From NCBI RefSeq assembly GCF_002847285.1, contig NZ_CP025407.1:5178501-5242500 (forward strand): DNA of 64,000 bases, read 5' to 3'. The first letter of the stretch is position 1, and each line of letters opens with the position of its first letter. Positions 1-8,582 of the stretch are shown here, piece after piece. Origin of the DNA: Streptomyces sp. CMB-StM0423 (lineage in GTDB: Bacteria; Actinomycetota; Actinomycetes; Streptomycetales; Streptomycetaceae). A program made the position numbers and the translations under genes. The notes under the pieces are model-generated. The model was not told where the DNA came from. It searched no databases and was given only the letters and a program-made list of their open reading frames with translations.

Positions 1-39
1 CCGCAGCTCGTACGCACATCCATCCGGGGGGACAGGGAA

Positions 40-1806
40 ATGTCGCAGCCGCCACCGCCGCCTGGCCGGCCGCCGTCCGGTGGCTTCGGGCCGCCGCCGG
101 CCGAGGATCCGCAGCAGCCCGGTTACGGATATCCGCAGACTCCGCCGCCGCCCGCGCCAGGCGGCGGCTTCGGCGCGCCGCAGGAGCCGCAACAGCCCGC
201 GCAGCAGCCGCAGTACGGCTACCCGCCGGCGCAGCCGCCGCAGGCCCCGGCCCAGCCTCCGGCCCCGGCCCCGCAGCCGTACGGGCAGCAGACCCCGCAG
301 CAGTCCCGGGAACAGCCGCACTACAGCTTCGCCCAGCCCGCTCCGCAGCACTCGGGCGGCTATCCGCAGGCGCAGGTCCCGGGCATGCCGGCCAAGCCGG
401 AGGCGCAGAAGCTCGTCCCCGTGTGGGCGATCATCGCGGCGGTGGTGGCGATCCTGGTGGTCGCCAGTGGTACGGGCTTCTTCCTCACCCGCGACGACGC
501 CGACACGCAGGCCGGCGGCGGCGGGGGCGGTGGCGGCGGCGGTGCCAAGAAGACCGTCAGCGACAGCAAGCCGGCCGGCGCCGACGGCGAGTTGCTGTTC
601 GGCGTCCCGTACCCGCAGGCCGAGGAGGGCGCGACGTGGCCCGCCGAGGGCCAGTGGGCGACCGAGAAGATCTACGCCAAGGGCGAGCTGAACGCCGTGA
701 AGGGGTACGACACCGCGACCGGCAAGGAAGTCTGGGAGCTGCCGACCGCCGGCCTGGTCTGCGGCGCCTCGCGGGCGGTCACAGACGACGGCAAGGCCGC
801 CATGCTGGTGCAGGACGGCAAGGTCTCCGACCCGGACGACACCTACGCGCCGTGCTCCGAGGTCGTGGTCTTCGACGTCAACACCGGCGAGGAGCTGTGG
901 AAGCAGCACGTGGCGACCGCCGACGAGAGCCTGAAGTTCGAGTACGTGACCATCGCCGACGGCACGGTCATCGCCTCCGGCCTCTCCGGCTCCGCAGCGT
1001 TCCCCCTCGCCGGGGGCGACCCGGTGTGGCAGACCAAGCCCACCACCGAGTGCAAGGACCACGACTACGCCAGCGACGGGACGAACCTGCTCGGCCTGGT
1101 CTTCTGCGGCTCGCTCAACGAGGACATGAAGGTCCAGAAGGTCGACCCGGCGACCGGCGGCATCTACTGGTCGTACGACGTGCCGGACGGGGTGCAGAGC
1201 GTCCAGGTGCTCAGCGTCGAGCCGCCGGTGATCACGATCGGCGCGGGCAAGACCACCGAGACCGACATCTTCGCCCTCGACGAGGGCGAGCTGCGCTCGA
1301 AGATCTCCCTGGGCACGGAGACGGCCGGGCCGCGCTACAAGCCGGGTTGCGACTACTCCGACGGCGCGGAGTCGTGTACGACGGTGGCGGTGGACGGCGA
1401 CACGATGTACCTGCCGTCGCGCGAGCACCAGGGCAAGAGCGACTACGGCGACACGAACGAGATCGTCGCCTTCGACCTCGACACGGGCAAGCCGACGAAG
1501 AAGTACGACGCCGGTGAGAAGCGGACCATGGTGCCGCTGCGGATGGACGGCGGCAAGATCATCGCGTACCGGAAGGGGACGTACGACTCCGGCGGCGAGA
1601 TCGTCGCGATAGATCCGGGCTCCGCCAAGGAGGAGACCTGGCTGGAGCTGCCGAACGACACGGCAGAGGCCGAGTCGACGCTGACCTACAGCGACAGCGT
1701 GCCGTACATATTCGAGCACGGCCGGTTCTACCTGGCGCAGGACATCATCAGCGACCGCGACGACGTCGAGTACTTCGCCCTCGCGTTCGGCAGCAAGGAG
1801 AAGTGA
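40..1806 (+). CDS. Membrane-anchored PQQ-like beta-propeller protein
   Basis: 588 aa. Residues 1 to about 120 are a low-complexity Pro/Gln/Gly/Tyr-rich cytoplasmic tail; one transmembrane helix follows at about 125-149 (VPVWAIIAAVVAILVVA), then a run of ten glycines, then a large extracytoplasmic domain. That domain has repeated blocks of the type 'YDTATGKEVWEL', 'FDVNTGEELWKQ' and 'VDPATGGIYWSYD', the hallmark of PQQ-like beta-propeller blades. Such propellers usually bind proteins rather than PQQ in Streptomyces; the ligand is unknown. The ATG follows a GGGGGACAGGG purine-rich stretch. Paired cysteines in the propeller (for example C-rich 'CDYSDGAESCT') suggest disulfides outside the cell. 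The gene converges on galK and shares a hairpin with it. Confidence 0.85.
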   Translation: MSQPPPPPGRPPSGGFGPPPAEDPQQPGYGYPQTPPPPAPGGGFGAPQEPQQPAQQPQYGYPPAQPPQAPAQPPAPAPQPYGQQTPQQSREQPHYSFAQPAPQHSGGYPQAQVPGMPAKPEAQKLVPVWAIIAAVVAILVVASGTGFFLTRDDADTQAGGGGGGGGGGAKKTVSDSKPAGADGELLFGVPYPQAEEGATWPAEGQWATEKIYAKGELNAVKGYDTATGKEVWELPTAGLVCGASRAVTDDGKAAMLVQDGKVSDPDDTYAPCSEVVVFDVNTGEELWKQHVATADESLKFEYVTIADGTVIASGLSGSAAFPLAGGDPVWQTKPTTECKDHDYASDGTNLLGLVFCGSLNEDMKVQKVDPATGGIYWSYDVPDGVQSVQVLSVEPPVITIGAGKTTETDIFALDEGELRSKISLGTETAGPRYKPGCDYSDGAESCTTVAVDGDTMYLPSREHQGKSDYGDTNEIVAFDLDTGKPTKKYDAGEKRTMVPLRMDGGKIIAYRKGTYDSGGEIVAIDPGSAKEETWLELPNDTAEAESTLTYSDSVPYIFEHGRFYLAQDIISDRDDVEYFALAFGSKEK

Positions 1807-1819
1807 CGGCCGGCTGCCG

Positions 1820-1842
1820 GGCGCCCCCCGGGCGGGGGCGCC
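1820..1842. terminator. Hairpin between convergent propeller gene and galK
   Basis: Perfect 9-bp inverted repeat GGCGCCCCC / GGGGGCGCC with a 5-nt loop (CGGGC), sitting in the 45-bp gap between two convergent genes. No U-tract, as is usual in this high-GC genus. It could terminate transcription from either side. Confidence 0.6.
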
Positions 1843-1851
1843 TGAGCGGCC

Positions 1852-3117
1852 TCAGACCAGGCGGCGGGCGCCCGCGCCGGGGACTGCGGCGAAGATCCGC
1901 GGCGGGCCGAAGTCCGCGGCGGCGAAGGCCGATTCGACGGCCTTGCCGACCGTGTCGGCCGCGTCCGTCCCGGCCAGCACGATCGCCGAGCCGCCGAAGC
2001 CGCCCCCGGTCATGCGCGCGCCGAGCGCGCCCGCGGCGACCGACGACTCGACGACCACGTCGAGTTCGCGGCAGGAGACGCGGAAGTCGTCGCGCAGCGA
2101 GGCGTGTCCGGCGAGCAGCACGGGGCCGATGTCGCGGGTGCGGCCGGCGTCGAGCAGCGCGATGCACTCCTCGACGCGGCGGTCCTCGGTGACGACGTGC
2201 CGGACGAGCGGGCGCACCGCCGGGTCCGTCAGCCGGGCCAGCGCGGCGTCCAGCTCCGCGTACGGCACGTCGCGCAGCGCCGGTACGCCCAGCGTCCGCG
2301 CCGCCGCCTCGCAGCCGGCCCGCCGCTCGGCGTACTCGCCGTCGCCCAGGGCGTGTTTGACCTGCGTGTCGACGACGAGCAGGGTGAGCCCCTCGGCGGC
2401 GAGGTCGAAGGGCACGGCGCGCTGCGTGAGGTCGCGGGTGTCGAGATAGAGCACGTTGCCCGCGGTGCAGCAGGCGGAGGCCATCTGGTCCATGATCCCG
2501 CTGGGTACGCCGACGAAGTCGTTCTCGGCGTGCTGGCCGACCTTCGCCAGCCCTACGGGGTCGAGGCCCAGGCCGTACAGGTCGCTGAGCGCCAGCGCGG
2601 TGGAGACCTCAAGGGCCGCCGACGAGGAGAGCCCGGCGCCCGTGGGGACCGTGCTCTCGTAGTGGATGTCGGCGCCGGCGAAGTCCGCGAAGGCGTCGAC
2701 GGTGCGGCGCAGCGCCCACACCACGCCCGCCGGGTAGGCGGCCCAGCCGCCGCGGTCGCCGCCGACGGTCAGGGGATCGATGCGGTCGACGGCCAGCTCG
2801 GTCAGGCGCGATTCGCCGTCGCCCGAGTGCAGCCGCAGCACGCCGTCGTCGCGGCGGCGGGCGGCGGCGAGGGTGGTGTGCGGGAGGGCGAGCGGCATGA
2901 CGAAGCCGTCGTTGTAGTCGGTGTGTTCGCCGATGAGGTTGACGCGCCCGGGCGCGGCCCACACCCCGGCGGGCGGCTCCCCGTACATCTCCGCGAACGC
3001 CGCGGCCGTCGTCTCCGCCGCGGCCGCCTCCGTCGCGCCCGGTCCCGCCGCGTCCGTCTCCGCGGTGCCGCGGCTCGCCGCGTCCCGGCCCGCCGCCGTC
3101 GTCTCCCCGGCCGTCAT
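1852..3117 (-). CDS. galK: Galactokinase
   Basis: 421 aa GHMP kinase that phosphorylates galactose to galactose-1-phosphate in the Leloir pathway (cytoplasm). The galactokinase signature GRVNLIGEHTDYNDG, the ATP-binding GHMP loop PTGAGLSSSAA and the C-terminal MTGGGFGGSAI motif are all visible. The ATG at 3117 overlaps the galE stop (ATGA), so it is probably translationally coupled to galE and is the last gene of a galT-orf-galE-galK operon. Compared with the family (about 380-390 aa) there is an Ala/Thr-rich N-terminal extension of roughly 30 residues before the conserved domain; there is no other good start nearer the domain, so I keep the coupled ATG. Confidence 0.95.
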   Translation of the reverse strand: MTAGETTAAGRDAASRGTAETDAAGPGATEAAAAETTAAAFAEMYGEPPAGVWAAPGRVNLIGEHTDYNDGFVMPLALPHTTLAAARRRDDGVLRLHSGDGESRLTELAVDRIDPLTVGGDRGGWAAYPAGVVWALRRTVDAFADFAGADIHYESTVPTGAGLSSSAALEVSTALALSDLYGLGLDPVGLAKVGQHAENDFVGVPSGIMDQMASACCTAGNVLYLDTRDLTQRAVPFDLAAEGLTLLVVDTQVKHALGDGEYAERRAGCEAAARTLGVPALRDVPYAELDAALARLTDPAVRPLVRHVVTEDRRVEECIALLDAGRTRDIGPVLLAGHASLRDDFRVSCRELDVVVESSVAAGALGARMTGGGFGGSAIVLAGTDAADTVGKAVESAFAAADFGPPRIFAAVPGAGARRLV

Positions 3118-4160
3118 GCGTCCCCTCCGCCTTCCCCCGCGCCCGAACCCCGCCGTGCGAAGTCCCAGGCATCCGACACGATCCCCGCCAGCTCCGTACG
3201 CGACGGCCGCCAGCCCAACTGCTCCTTCGCCGCCTGCGCCGAGGCCACCAGCACCGCCGGGTCCCCGGCCCGCCGCGGCGCGACCACCTCGGGCACGGGG
3301 TGCCCCGTCACCTGGCGGACCGTCTCGATGACCTCGCGCACGGAGAACCCCGCACCGTTGCCGAGGTTGCAGATGCGGTGCTCCCCGGGGCGTACCGCGT
3401 CGAGCGCGAGCAGATGCGCCTCGGCGAGGTCCGCGACGTGGATGTAGTCGCGGATGCAGGTGCCGTCGGGGGTGGGGTAGTCGTCGCCGAAGACGGAGAT
3501 CGATTCGCGCCGCCCCAGGGCGACTTGGAGCACCAGCGGGATCAGGTGCGACTCGGGGTCGTGCCGCTCGCCGTACGGGCCGCCGCCCTGCGCGGGCAGA
3601 TAGGCGCCGGCGACGTTGAAGTAGCGCAGCGACGCGGCGGCCAGCCCGTGGGCGTGGCACTCCGCGCCGATCATCTGGTCGACGGCGAGCTTGGAGGCCC
3701 CGTACGGGTTCGTCGGCGCGGTGACGGCGTCCTCGGTGATCGGCACGGACTCCGGCTCGCCGTAGGTGGCGGCGGTGGAGGAGAACACCAGCCGCCGCAC
3801 GCCCGCGTCGCGCATCGCGGCGAGCAGCTCCAGGGTGCCGCCGACGTTGTTGCGCCAGTACTTCTCGGGGTGCGTGACGGACTCACCGACCTGCGAGAAG
3901 GCGGCGAAGTGCAGCACGCCGTCGTACGAGGAGTCCAGCCACTTCGCGGCGTGCTGGATCCGGTCCTCGACGAACTCGGCGCCCTCCGGCACCCCCTCGC
4001 GGAACCCGGTCGACAGGTCGTCGACCACGGTCACCGCGTGCCCGGCGGCGAGCAGGTGCGCCGCGACGACGCTCCCCACGTACCCCGCCCCACCGGTCAC
4101 CAGATACTTCCGCCCGCCGCCCCCGGCACCTCCGGCACCCCCGGCCACGTCATGACTCAC
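3114..4160 (-). CDS. galE: UDP-glucose 4-epimerase
   Basis: 348 aa short-chain dehydrogenase/reductase that interconverts UDP-galactose and UDP-glucose using bound NAD. The N-terminal Rossmann motif TGGAGYVGS, the catalytic Ser/Thr (FSSTAATYG) and the YGASK (YxxxK) motif are present, and the C-terminal half carries the sugar-nucleotide-binding segments (RYFNVAGA; GNGAGFSVREV). Start is GTG at 4160, which overlaps the TGA of the upstream 77-codon ORF (GTGA), with GAGGTAG about 10 nt upstream. A short Gly/Ala-rich leader (GGAGGAGGGG) precedes the Rossmann fold. Longer upstream extension in the same frame has the composition of a shadow ORF and overlaps that ORF. Confidence 0.95.
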   Translation of the reverse strand: MSHDVAGGAGGAGGGGRKYLVTGGAGYVGSVVAAHLLAAGHAVTVVDDLSTGFREGVPEGAEFVEDRIQHAAKWLDSSYDGVLHFAAFSQVGESVTHPEKYWRNNVGGTLELLAAMRDAGVRRLVFSSTAATYGEPESVPITEDAVTAPTNPYGASKLAVDQMIGAECHAHGLAAASLRYFNVAGAYLPAQGGGPYGERHDPESHLIPLVLQVALGRRESISVFGDDYPTPDGTCIRDYIHVADLAEAHLLALDAVRPGEHRICNLGNGAGFSVREVIETVRQVTGHPVPEVVAPRRAGDPAVLVASAQAAKEQLGWRPSRTELAGIVSDAWDFARRGSGAGEGGGDA

Positions 4161-4390
4161 TTGCCAGCTACCTCTCGCAGTCGCTCCGCCGCCCGTTCGG
4201 GCGGCACATCGGTGACAAAGGCGTCCATCGCGGACTCCGAGCCTGCAAGGTACGTGAGCGCGGAGACCGCGCACCGCAGCCCGTAGCGGGACGGGGTGCC
4301 GGGTCCGGGCGATGCGGCCGCGGAGTTCCGGCAGGGGACGGTGCCCCGGACCTGGCCGCCGCACCTCCGGTCGCCGTCGGCAGACTTCAC
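4157..4390 (-). CDS. 77-aa ORF ending in a duplicated GalT C-terminus
   Basis: This small ORF sits exactly between galT and galE: its GTG (4390) overlaps the galT TGA, and its TGA overlaps the galE GTG. Residues 1 to about 46 (cysteine-containing, no recognisable fold) are unique; the last 31 residues repeat the end of GalT almost exactly (YLAGSESAMDAFVTDVPPE and onward). It arises from an 87-bp duplication (see the repeat entries). It may be a translated relay that keeps galE coupled to galT, or simply a scar of duplication with no protein function. I infer translation only from the perfect stop/start overlaps; no homologue is recognised. Confidence 0.5.
   Translation of the reverse strand: MKSADGDRRCGGQVRGTVPCRNSAAASPGPGTPSRYGLRCAVSALTYLAGSESAMDAFVTDVPPERAAERLREVAGK
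4167..4253. repeat. Direct repeat copy A of galT 3' end
   Basis: 87-bp segment identical to 4397-4483 except for one base (C at 4193, T at 4423). The two copies are in direct orientation, 230 bp apart start to start. This copy encodes the tail of the 77-aa ORF and runs up to the galE start region. Confidence 0.95.
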
Positions 4391-5475
4391 GCGCTCGCTA
4401 CCTCTCGCAGTCGCTCCGCCGCTCGTTCGGGCGGCACATCGGTGACAAAGGCGTCCATCGCGGACTCCGAGCCTGCAAGGTACTTCAGTTTGCCCGGGCT
4501 TCGGCGGATCGTGAACAGCTCAAGGTGCAGAGCGTAGTCATCGCGGCCCGGCGCCCGCACCGGTGCCTGATGCCAGGCCGAGATGTACGGCGTCGGGGGC
4601 TCGCCCGGGCCGAAGATCCGGTCGAATCTGCGCAGGAGTTCGAGGTAGACCTCCGGGAACTCCGCGCGCGCCGCGTCGCCCAGCGCCGGCAGGTCGGGTA
4701 CCCGCTGCCGCGGGTAGAGGTGGACCTCGTACGGCCAGTGCGCCGCGTACGGCACGAACGCCACCCAGTGCGCCCCCTCCAGCACCACCCGCGTCCCCGC
4801 CGCCGTCTCGGCTGCGACGACGGTGTCGAAGAGGTTCTCGCCCGTCCTCGCCCGGTGCAGGTCGGCGCACCGCATCATCTGCGCGGTGCGCGGCGTGACA
4901 TACGGGTACGCGTAGATCTGCCCGTGCGGGTGGCCGAGGGTGACGCCGATCTCCTCGCCGCGGTTCTCGAAGCAGAAGACCTGCTCGACGCCGGGGAGTT
5001 CCGCCAGCTCCACGGAGCGGTCGGTCCACGCGTCCAGCACCAGCGCGGCCTGCCCGGGGGTGAGACCGGCGAACGAGGCGTCGTGGTCGGAGGTGAAGCA
5101 GACCACTTCGCAGCGCCCCGCGCCCGGCGCGCCGACGAACGGCGGTTCGCCGGTCCCGGGGCCGGGGTCGCCGGTCAGCGAGGGGAAGCGGTTCTCGAAG
5201 ACGGCGACCTCGTAGTCGTCGGCGGGGATCTCGCTCAGCCGCCCGTCGCGGGAGGGGCACAGCGGGCACTCGTCGGCGGGCGGCCGGTACGTACGGCCCT
5301 GGCGGTGTGAGGCGATGACCACCCACTCCCCGCGCAGCGGGTCGAAGCGCGCCTCCGACGCGGTGCGCGTCGGCTCCAGGGGGCGGCGGTCGGCCGCGTC
5401 CCGGACGGCGTCGTCACGCGCGTCGAAGTAGATCAGCTCGCGCCCGTCCGCGAGCCGCGTGTGCGTCTTCTTCAC
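4387..5475 (-). CDS. galT: Galactose-1-phosphate uridylyltransferase
   Basis: 362 aa HIT-superfamily enzyme that exchanges galactose-1-phosphate with UDP-glucose. The active-site motif GHPHGQIYAY with the uridylylated histidine (HPH) is present, as is the zinc-type CPLCPS pair near the N-terminus and the domain opening TRLADGRELIYFD. Start chosen at GTG 5475 because GGAAGAGG lies about 7 nt upstream and homologues begin at this point; a longer ORF upstream to 5562 has no such support and covers the operator-like repeats. First gene of the operon; the C-terminal 31 residues are duplicated downstream. Confidence 0.95.
   Translation of the reverse strand: MKKTHTRLADGRELIYFDARDDAVRDAADRRPLEPTRTASEARFDPLRGEWVVIASHRQGRTYRPPADECPLCPSRDGRLSEIPADDYEVAVFENRFPSLTGDPGPGTGEPPFVGAPGAGRCEVVCFTSDHDASFAGLTPGQAALVLDAWTDRSVELAELPGVEQVFCFENRGEEIGVTLGHPHGQIYAYPYVTPRTAQMMRCADLHRARTGENLFDTVVAAETAAGTRVVLEGAHWVAFVPYAAHWPYEVHLYPRQRVPDLPALGDAARAEFPEVYLELLRRFDRIFGPGEPPTPYISAWHQAPVRAPGRDDYALHLELFTIRRSPGKLKYLAGSESAMDAFVTDVPPERAAERLREVASA
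4397..4483. repeat. Direct repeat copy B, inside galT
   Basis: Copy within the authentic 3' end of galT, 86 of 87 bases identical to 4167-4253. The unique DNA between the copies (about 143 bp) encodes the N-terminal part of the 77-aa ORF. Confidence 0.95.
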
Positions 5476-5535
5476 TGGAGCCTCTTCCTCGGCCCTGGCC
5501 TGCCCTGCCCGCCGGCCGTCATGGTCCGGTTCCCC

Positions 5536-5562
5536 AACACAATCGAACACAATGAACCACAA
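5536..5562. promoter_or_regulatory. Operator-like AACACAAT repeats upstream of galT
   Basis: AACACAAT at 5536-5543 and again at 5546-5553, followed by the related AACCACAA at 5555-5562: three units at 10-bp spacing, so on one face of the helix. They lie about 60 bp upstream of the galT start in the divergent galT/symporter region. On the minus strand they read ATTGTGTT, a sequence type associated with DeoR-family repressors of sugar genes in Streptomyces (family knowledge; no such regulator is in this window). Similar CCAACAG motifs recur in the same intergenic region. Confidence 0.5.
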
Positions 5563-5736
5563 GCCAACAGGCGAGTCAACGCCGGAGCGTCGCTCACCCT
5601 AATTTACCCCTTATCCGACATTCTGGGGCAAGATCCAACAGACAAGCAAACAGTCCCAACAGAAGCTTTCGGAATCCAACGCCACCCGTCTGGCTTCGTC
5701 TTCTGAACGCACCACGCACGGAAGCGGACCTGAAGC

Positions 5737-7406
5737 ATGCACCCACTAGCGACAGAGCTGCGCCTCGACACCAACGCCCTCGACTACGTGATCATGGCCA
5801 TCTACTTCGCCGTCGTCCTCGGCATCGGCTTCCTGGCCCGGCGAAGCGTCAAGACCAGCCTCGACTTCTTCCTCTCCGGCCGCTCCATGCCCGCCTGGAT
5901 CACCGGCCTGGCGTTCATCTCCGCCAACCTCGGCGCCACCGAGATCCTCGGCATGGCCGCCAACAGCGCCCAGTACGGCGCCTACACCACGCACTTCTAC
6001 TGGATCGGCGCCATCCCGGCGATGGTCTTCCTCGGCCTGGTGATGATGCCCTTCTACTACGGCTCGAAGGTCCGCTCCGTGCCGGAGTTCCTGCTGCACC
6101 GCTACGACCGCGGCGCGCACCTGCTCAGCTCGGTGCTCTTCTCCGTCGCCGCCGTGCTCATCGCCGGGGTCAACCTCTACGCCATGTCCATCGTCGTCGA
6201 GGCGCTGCTCGGCTGGCCGGAGTGGGTCGCCATCGTCGTCTCCGCCGCCGTCGTGCTCGCGTACATCACCCTCGGCGGGCTGTCGTCCGCGGTCTACAAC
6301 GAGGTGCTGCAGTTCTTCGTCATCATCGCCGCGCTGCTGCCGCTGACGCTCCTCGCCCTCAAGCGCGTCGGCGGCTGGGACGGCCTCAAGGACACCCTGA
6401 CCGCCTCCCGCGGCAGCGACTTCACCACCGCCTGGGGTGGCACCGCCATCGGCCACTCCAACCCGCTGGGCGCCAACTGGCTGACGATCGTCCTCGGACT
6501 GGGCTTCCTCCTCAGCTTCGGCTACTGGACGACGAACTTCGCCGAGGTGCAGCGCGCGCTGTCCGCCAAGAACCTCTCGGCCGCCCAGCGCACGCCGCTC
6601 ATCGGCGCGTACCCGAAGATCTTCATCGTCTTCCTGGTGATGATCCCGGGCCTGGCCGCCGCGGCTCTGGTCCCCAAGATCGGCACGTCCGGCTCGAACC
6701 TGACGTACAACGACTCGATCCCGTACCTCATGCAGCAACTGCTGCCCAACGGCGTGCTGGGCGTGGCCATCACGGGACTGCTGGCGGCGTTCATGGCGGG
6801 CATGGCGGCCAACGTCTCGTCGTTCAACACGGTGTTCACCACCGACATCTGGGAGCCGTACGTCAGGCGCGGTCAGCCGGACGCGTACTACCTGCGCTTC
6901 GGCCGGATCATCACCGTGATCGGGGTCGCGGCGAGCGTCGGCACGGCGTTCATCGCGTCCAGGTTCAGCAACATCATGGCCTACCTGCAGACGCTGTTCT
7001 CCTTCTTCAACGTGCCGATGTTCGTGGTCTTCATCATCGGCATGTTCTGGAAGCGCACCTCCGCCAAGGCCGGCTTCTGGGGGCTGCTCGTCGGCACGGT
7101 CGCCGCGGTGCTCAACTACTTCTGGATCTACAAGCAGGGCGTCATCAGCATCCCCAGCGACCAGGGCGCCAACTTCGTCTCCGCGATCGTGGGCTTCGTC
7201 GCCGGCGCGGCCGCGATGCTCGTCGTCACGCCGTTCACCCGGCCCAAGCCCCCGAGCAGCTCGCGGGCCTCGTCTACGGGACCCGTTCCCCGGGCATGTC
7301 CGAGCCCGCCGCCGCCGGGGACGACGCCTGGTACCGCAAGCCGGCGCTGCTCGGCTGGGGCGCGCTCGTCCTGGCCGCCCTGTGCTACATCCCCTTCTCC
7401 TTCTAG
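5737..7406 (+). CDS. Sodium:solute (galactose) symporter, frameshifted near 3' end
   Basis: SSS-family multi-spanning membrane transporter, divergent from galT and so probably the galactose importer of the pathway. The N-terminus (LDYVIMAIYFAVVLGIGFLA), the SGRSMPAWITGLAFISANLGATE segment of helices 1-2 and the FNVPMFVVFIIGMFWKRT region are typical. As sequenced, the starting frame leaves the conserved path at about residue 504 and would end at 7419 with a Ser/Pro/Arg-rich tail. The frame ending at 7406 continues convincingly (LVYGTRSPGMSEP, then the hydrophobic helix LLGWGALVLAALCYIPFSF). Restoring one C in the CCCCC run at 7249-7253 joins the two. So either a real 1-bp deletion removes the last helix or it is a homopolymer sequencing error. 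Confidence 0.85.
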
Positions 7407-7415
7407 GAGCGCACC

Positions 7416-7796
7416 ATGAGCGACAGCAACGAGCGCCCGGACGGCCCGGACGGTCCCGGCCGCATCCCGGACACCGGCGAACTGGCACAGCAGATCGAGG
7501 AGCTGGAGCGCAAGTCGGCGACGGCCAGCAGGCTGTTCGACGTACGGCGGCTGATCGGCGGCCTCTTCGTCGTGTACGGGCTGATCCTCGTGATCACCGG
7601 CGCCTTCGACTCCGATGCGGAGATCGCCAAGGCGGAGGACGTGCGCATCAACCTGTGGACCGGGCTGGGGATGCTGGCGCTCGGGCTGTTCTTCCTCGGC
7701 TGGCAGCTTCTGCGGCCGGTGCGGCCGCCGTCGGGGGAGGAGCTGGCGGAGGCCGTCAACGGGGACGACGGCCAGGACCGCCCGGACACCCGCTGA
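7416..7796 (+). CDS. Small two-helix membrane protein
   Basis: 126 aa. A charged N-terminus with a short coiled-coil-like stretch (LAQQIEELERKS) precedes two transmembrane helices (about residues 46-64, LIGGLFVVYGLILVITGAF; and about 85-105, LWTGLGMLALGLFFLGWQLL) and a charged tail. The ATG follows AGGAG that overlaps the natural stop of the symporter at 7404-7406, so it is in the symporter operon. Function unknown; it could be an accessory subunit of the transporter. I recognise it only as a type of protein often found in this position. Confidence 0.8.
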   Translation: MSDSNERPDGPDGPGRIPDTGELAQQIEELERKSATASRLFDVRRLIGGLFVVYGLILVITGAFDSDAEIAKAEDVRINLWTGLGMLALGLFFLGWQLLRPVRPPSGEELAEAVNGDDGQDRPDTR

Positions 7797-7886
7797 TCCG
7801 TACGCCGACCGATCCCCGTACACCTGCCGGGCCCGCCCGTACGCGAATGTCCGAAAGCCGCCGCGTCTTCGGCCCCGGAAAAGCCG

Positions 7887-8582
7887 CTACGCCCCGGCCT
7901 CGCCGTCCACCGCGGGCCGGGCGGCGGCGCGGTCCAGCAGCCCCGTACGGGCCGCCAGCGCCGCCGCTTCAAGCCGTGAACCCACCCCGAGCTTCATCAG
8001 CACGCGCTGCACGTGCGTACGGGCCGTGCTCGCGGCTATGCGCATCCCCTGGGCGATCAGCCGCGTGTCCTCGCCCTCCGCCACCCGCACCAGCACCTCG
8101 ACCTCGCGCGGGGTCAGCAACTGAAGCAGCCGGGCGCCCTCGTCGTCCGGCTCCGCCGCCGGGTTCAGCAGCTCCGTGAACGCGCTCTGCAGCAACTGAG
8201 GAGCCACCGCCGCCTCCCCCGCACGCGCCTTGACCAGCGCACGTTCCACACCCTCGATGCGCTCGTCGTGCCGCACGTACCCGGAGGCACCCGCGGCGAA
8301 CGCCGCCGCTATGCCGCGCGGATTCGGCACCGGGCCGAGCACCACCACCGCTATCTGCGGGCGCTCCCGCTTGATGCGCAGCACAGGGTCGAACGCCCCG
8401 GGTGCGGCCGGGGTCGCCGTGCCCAGCAGGCACACCTCAGGTCCTCTGCTCACCACCAGCTCCGCGGCGCCCGCCGTGGGCGCGGCCGCGGCCAGCACCC
8501 GGTGCCCGCGCAGCTTCAGCGCGGACGCGAGAGCCTCGGCGAGCAGGCGGTGCTCGTCGACCACGATCAGCCGAACGGCCAT
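7887..8582 (-). CDS. LuxR-type regulator with degenerate receiver
   Basis: 231 aa. N-terminal receiver-like fold (about 1-120) and C-terminal NarL/LuxR HTH (about 155-215; LTPREVEVLVRVAEGEDTRLI). The acidic pocket DE (residues 9-10) is kept, but the residue at the phosphoacceptor position is Gly54 (CLLGTATPAA where D is expected), and the conserved switch lysine is replaced by His105 (GYVRHDE). It therefore probably does not accept phosphate and may act as an atypical, ligand- or partner-controlled regulator. ATG at 8582 has GGGGGAGGG upstream. Divergent from a second LuxR protein across a 345-bp region with a perfect palindrome. No kinase is adjacent. Confidence 0.85.
   Translation of the reverse strand: MAVRLIVVDEHRLLAEALASALKLRGHRVLAAAAPTAGAAELVVSRGPEVCLLGTATPAAPGAFDPVLRIKRERPQIAVVVLGPVPNPRGIAAAFAAGASGYVRHDERIEGVERALVKARAGEAAVAPQLLQSAFTELLNPAAEPDDEGARLLQLLTPREVEVLVRVAEGEDTRLIAQGMRIAASTARTHVQRVLMKLGVGSRLEAAALAARTGLLDRAAARPAVDGEAGA

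Noticed and set aside
40..590. Glycine/proline-rich start as separate repeat element
   Set aside because: It is continuous with the propeller gene's cytoplasmic tail and linker.
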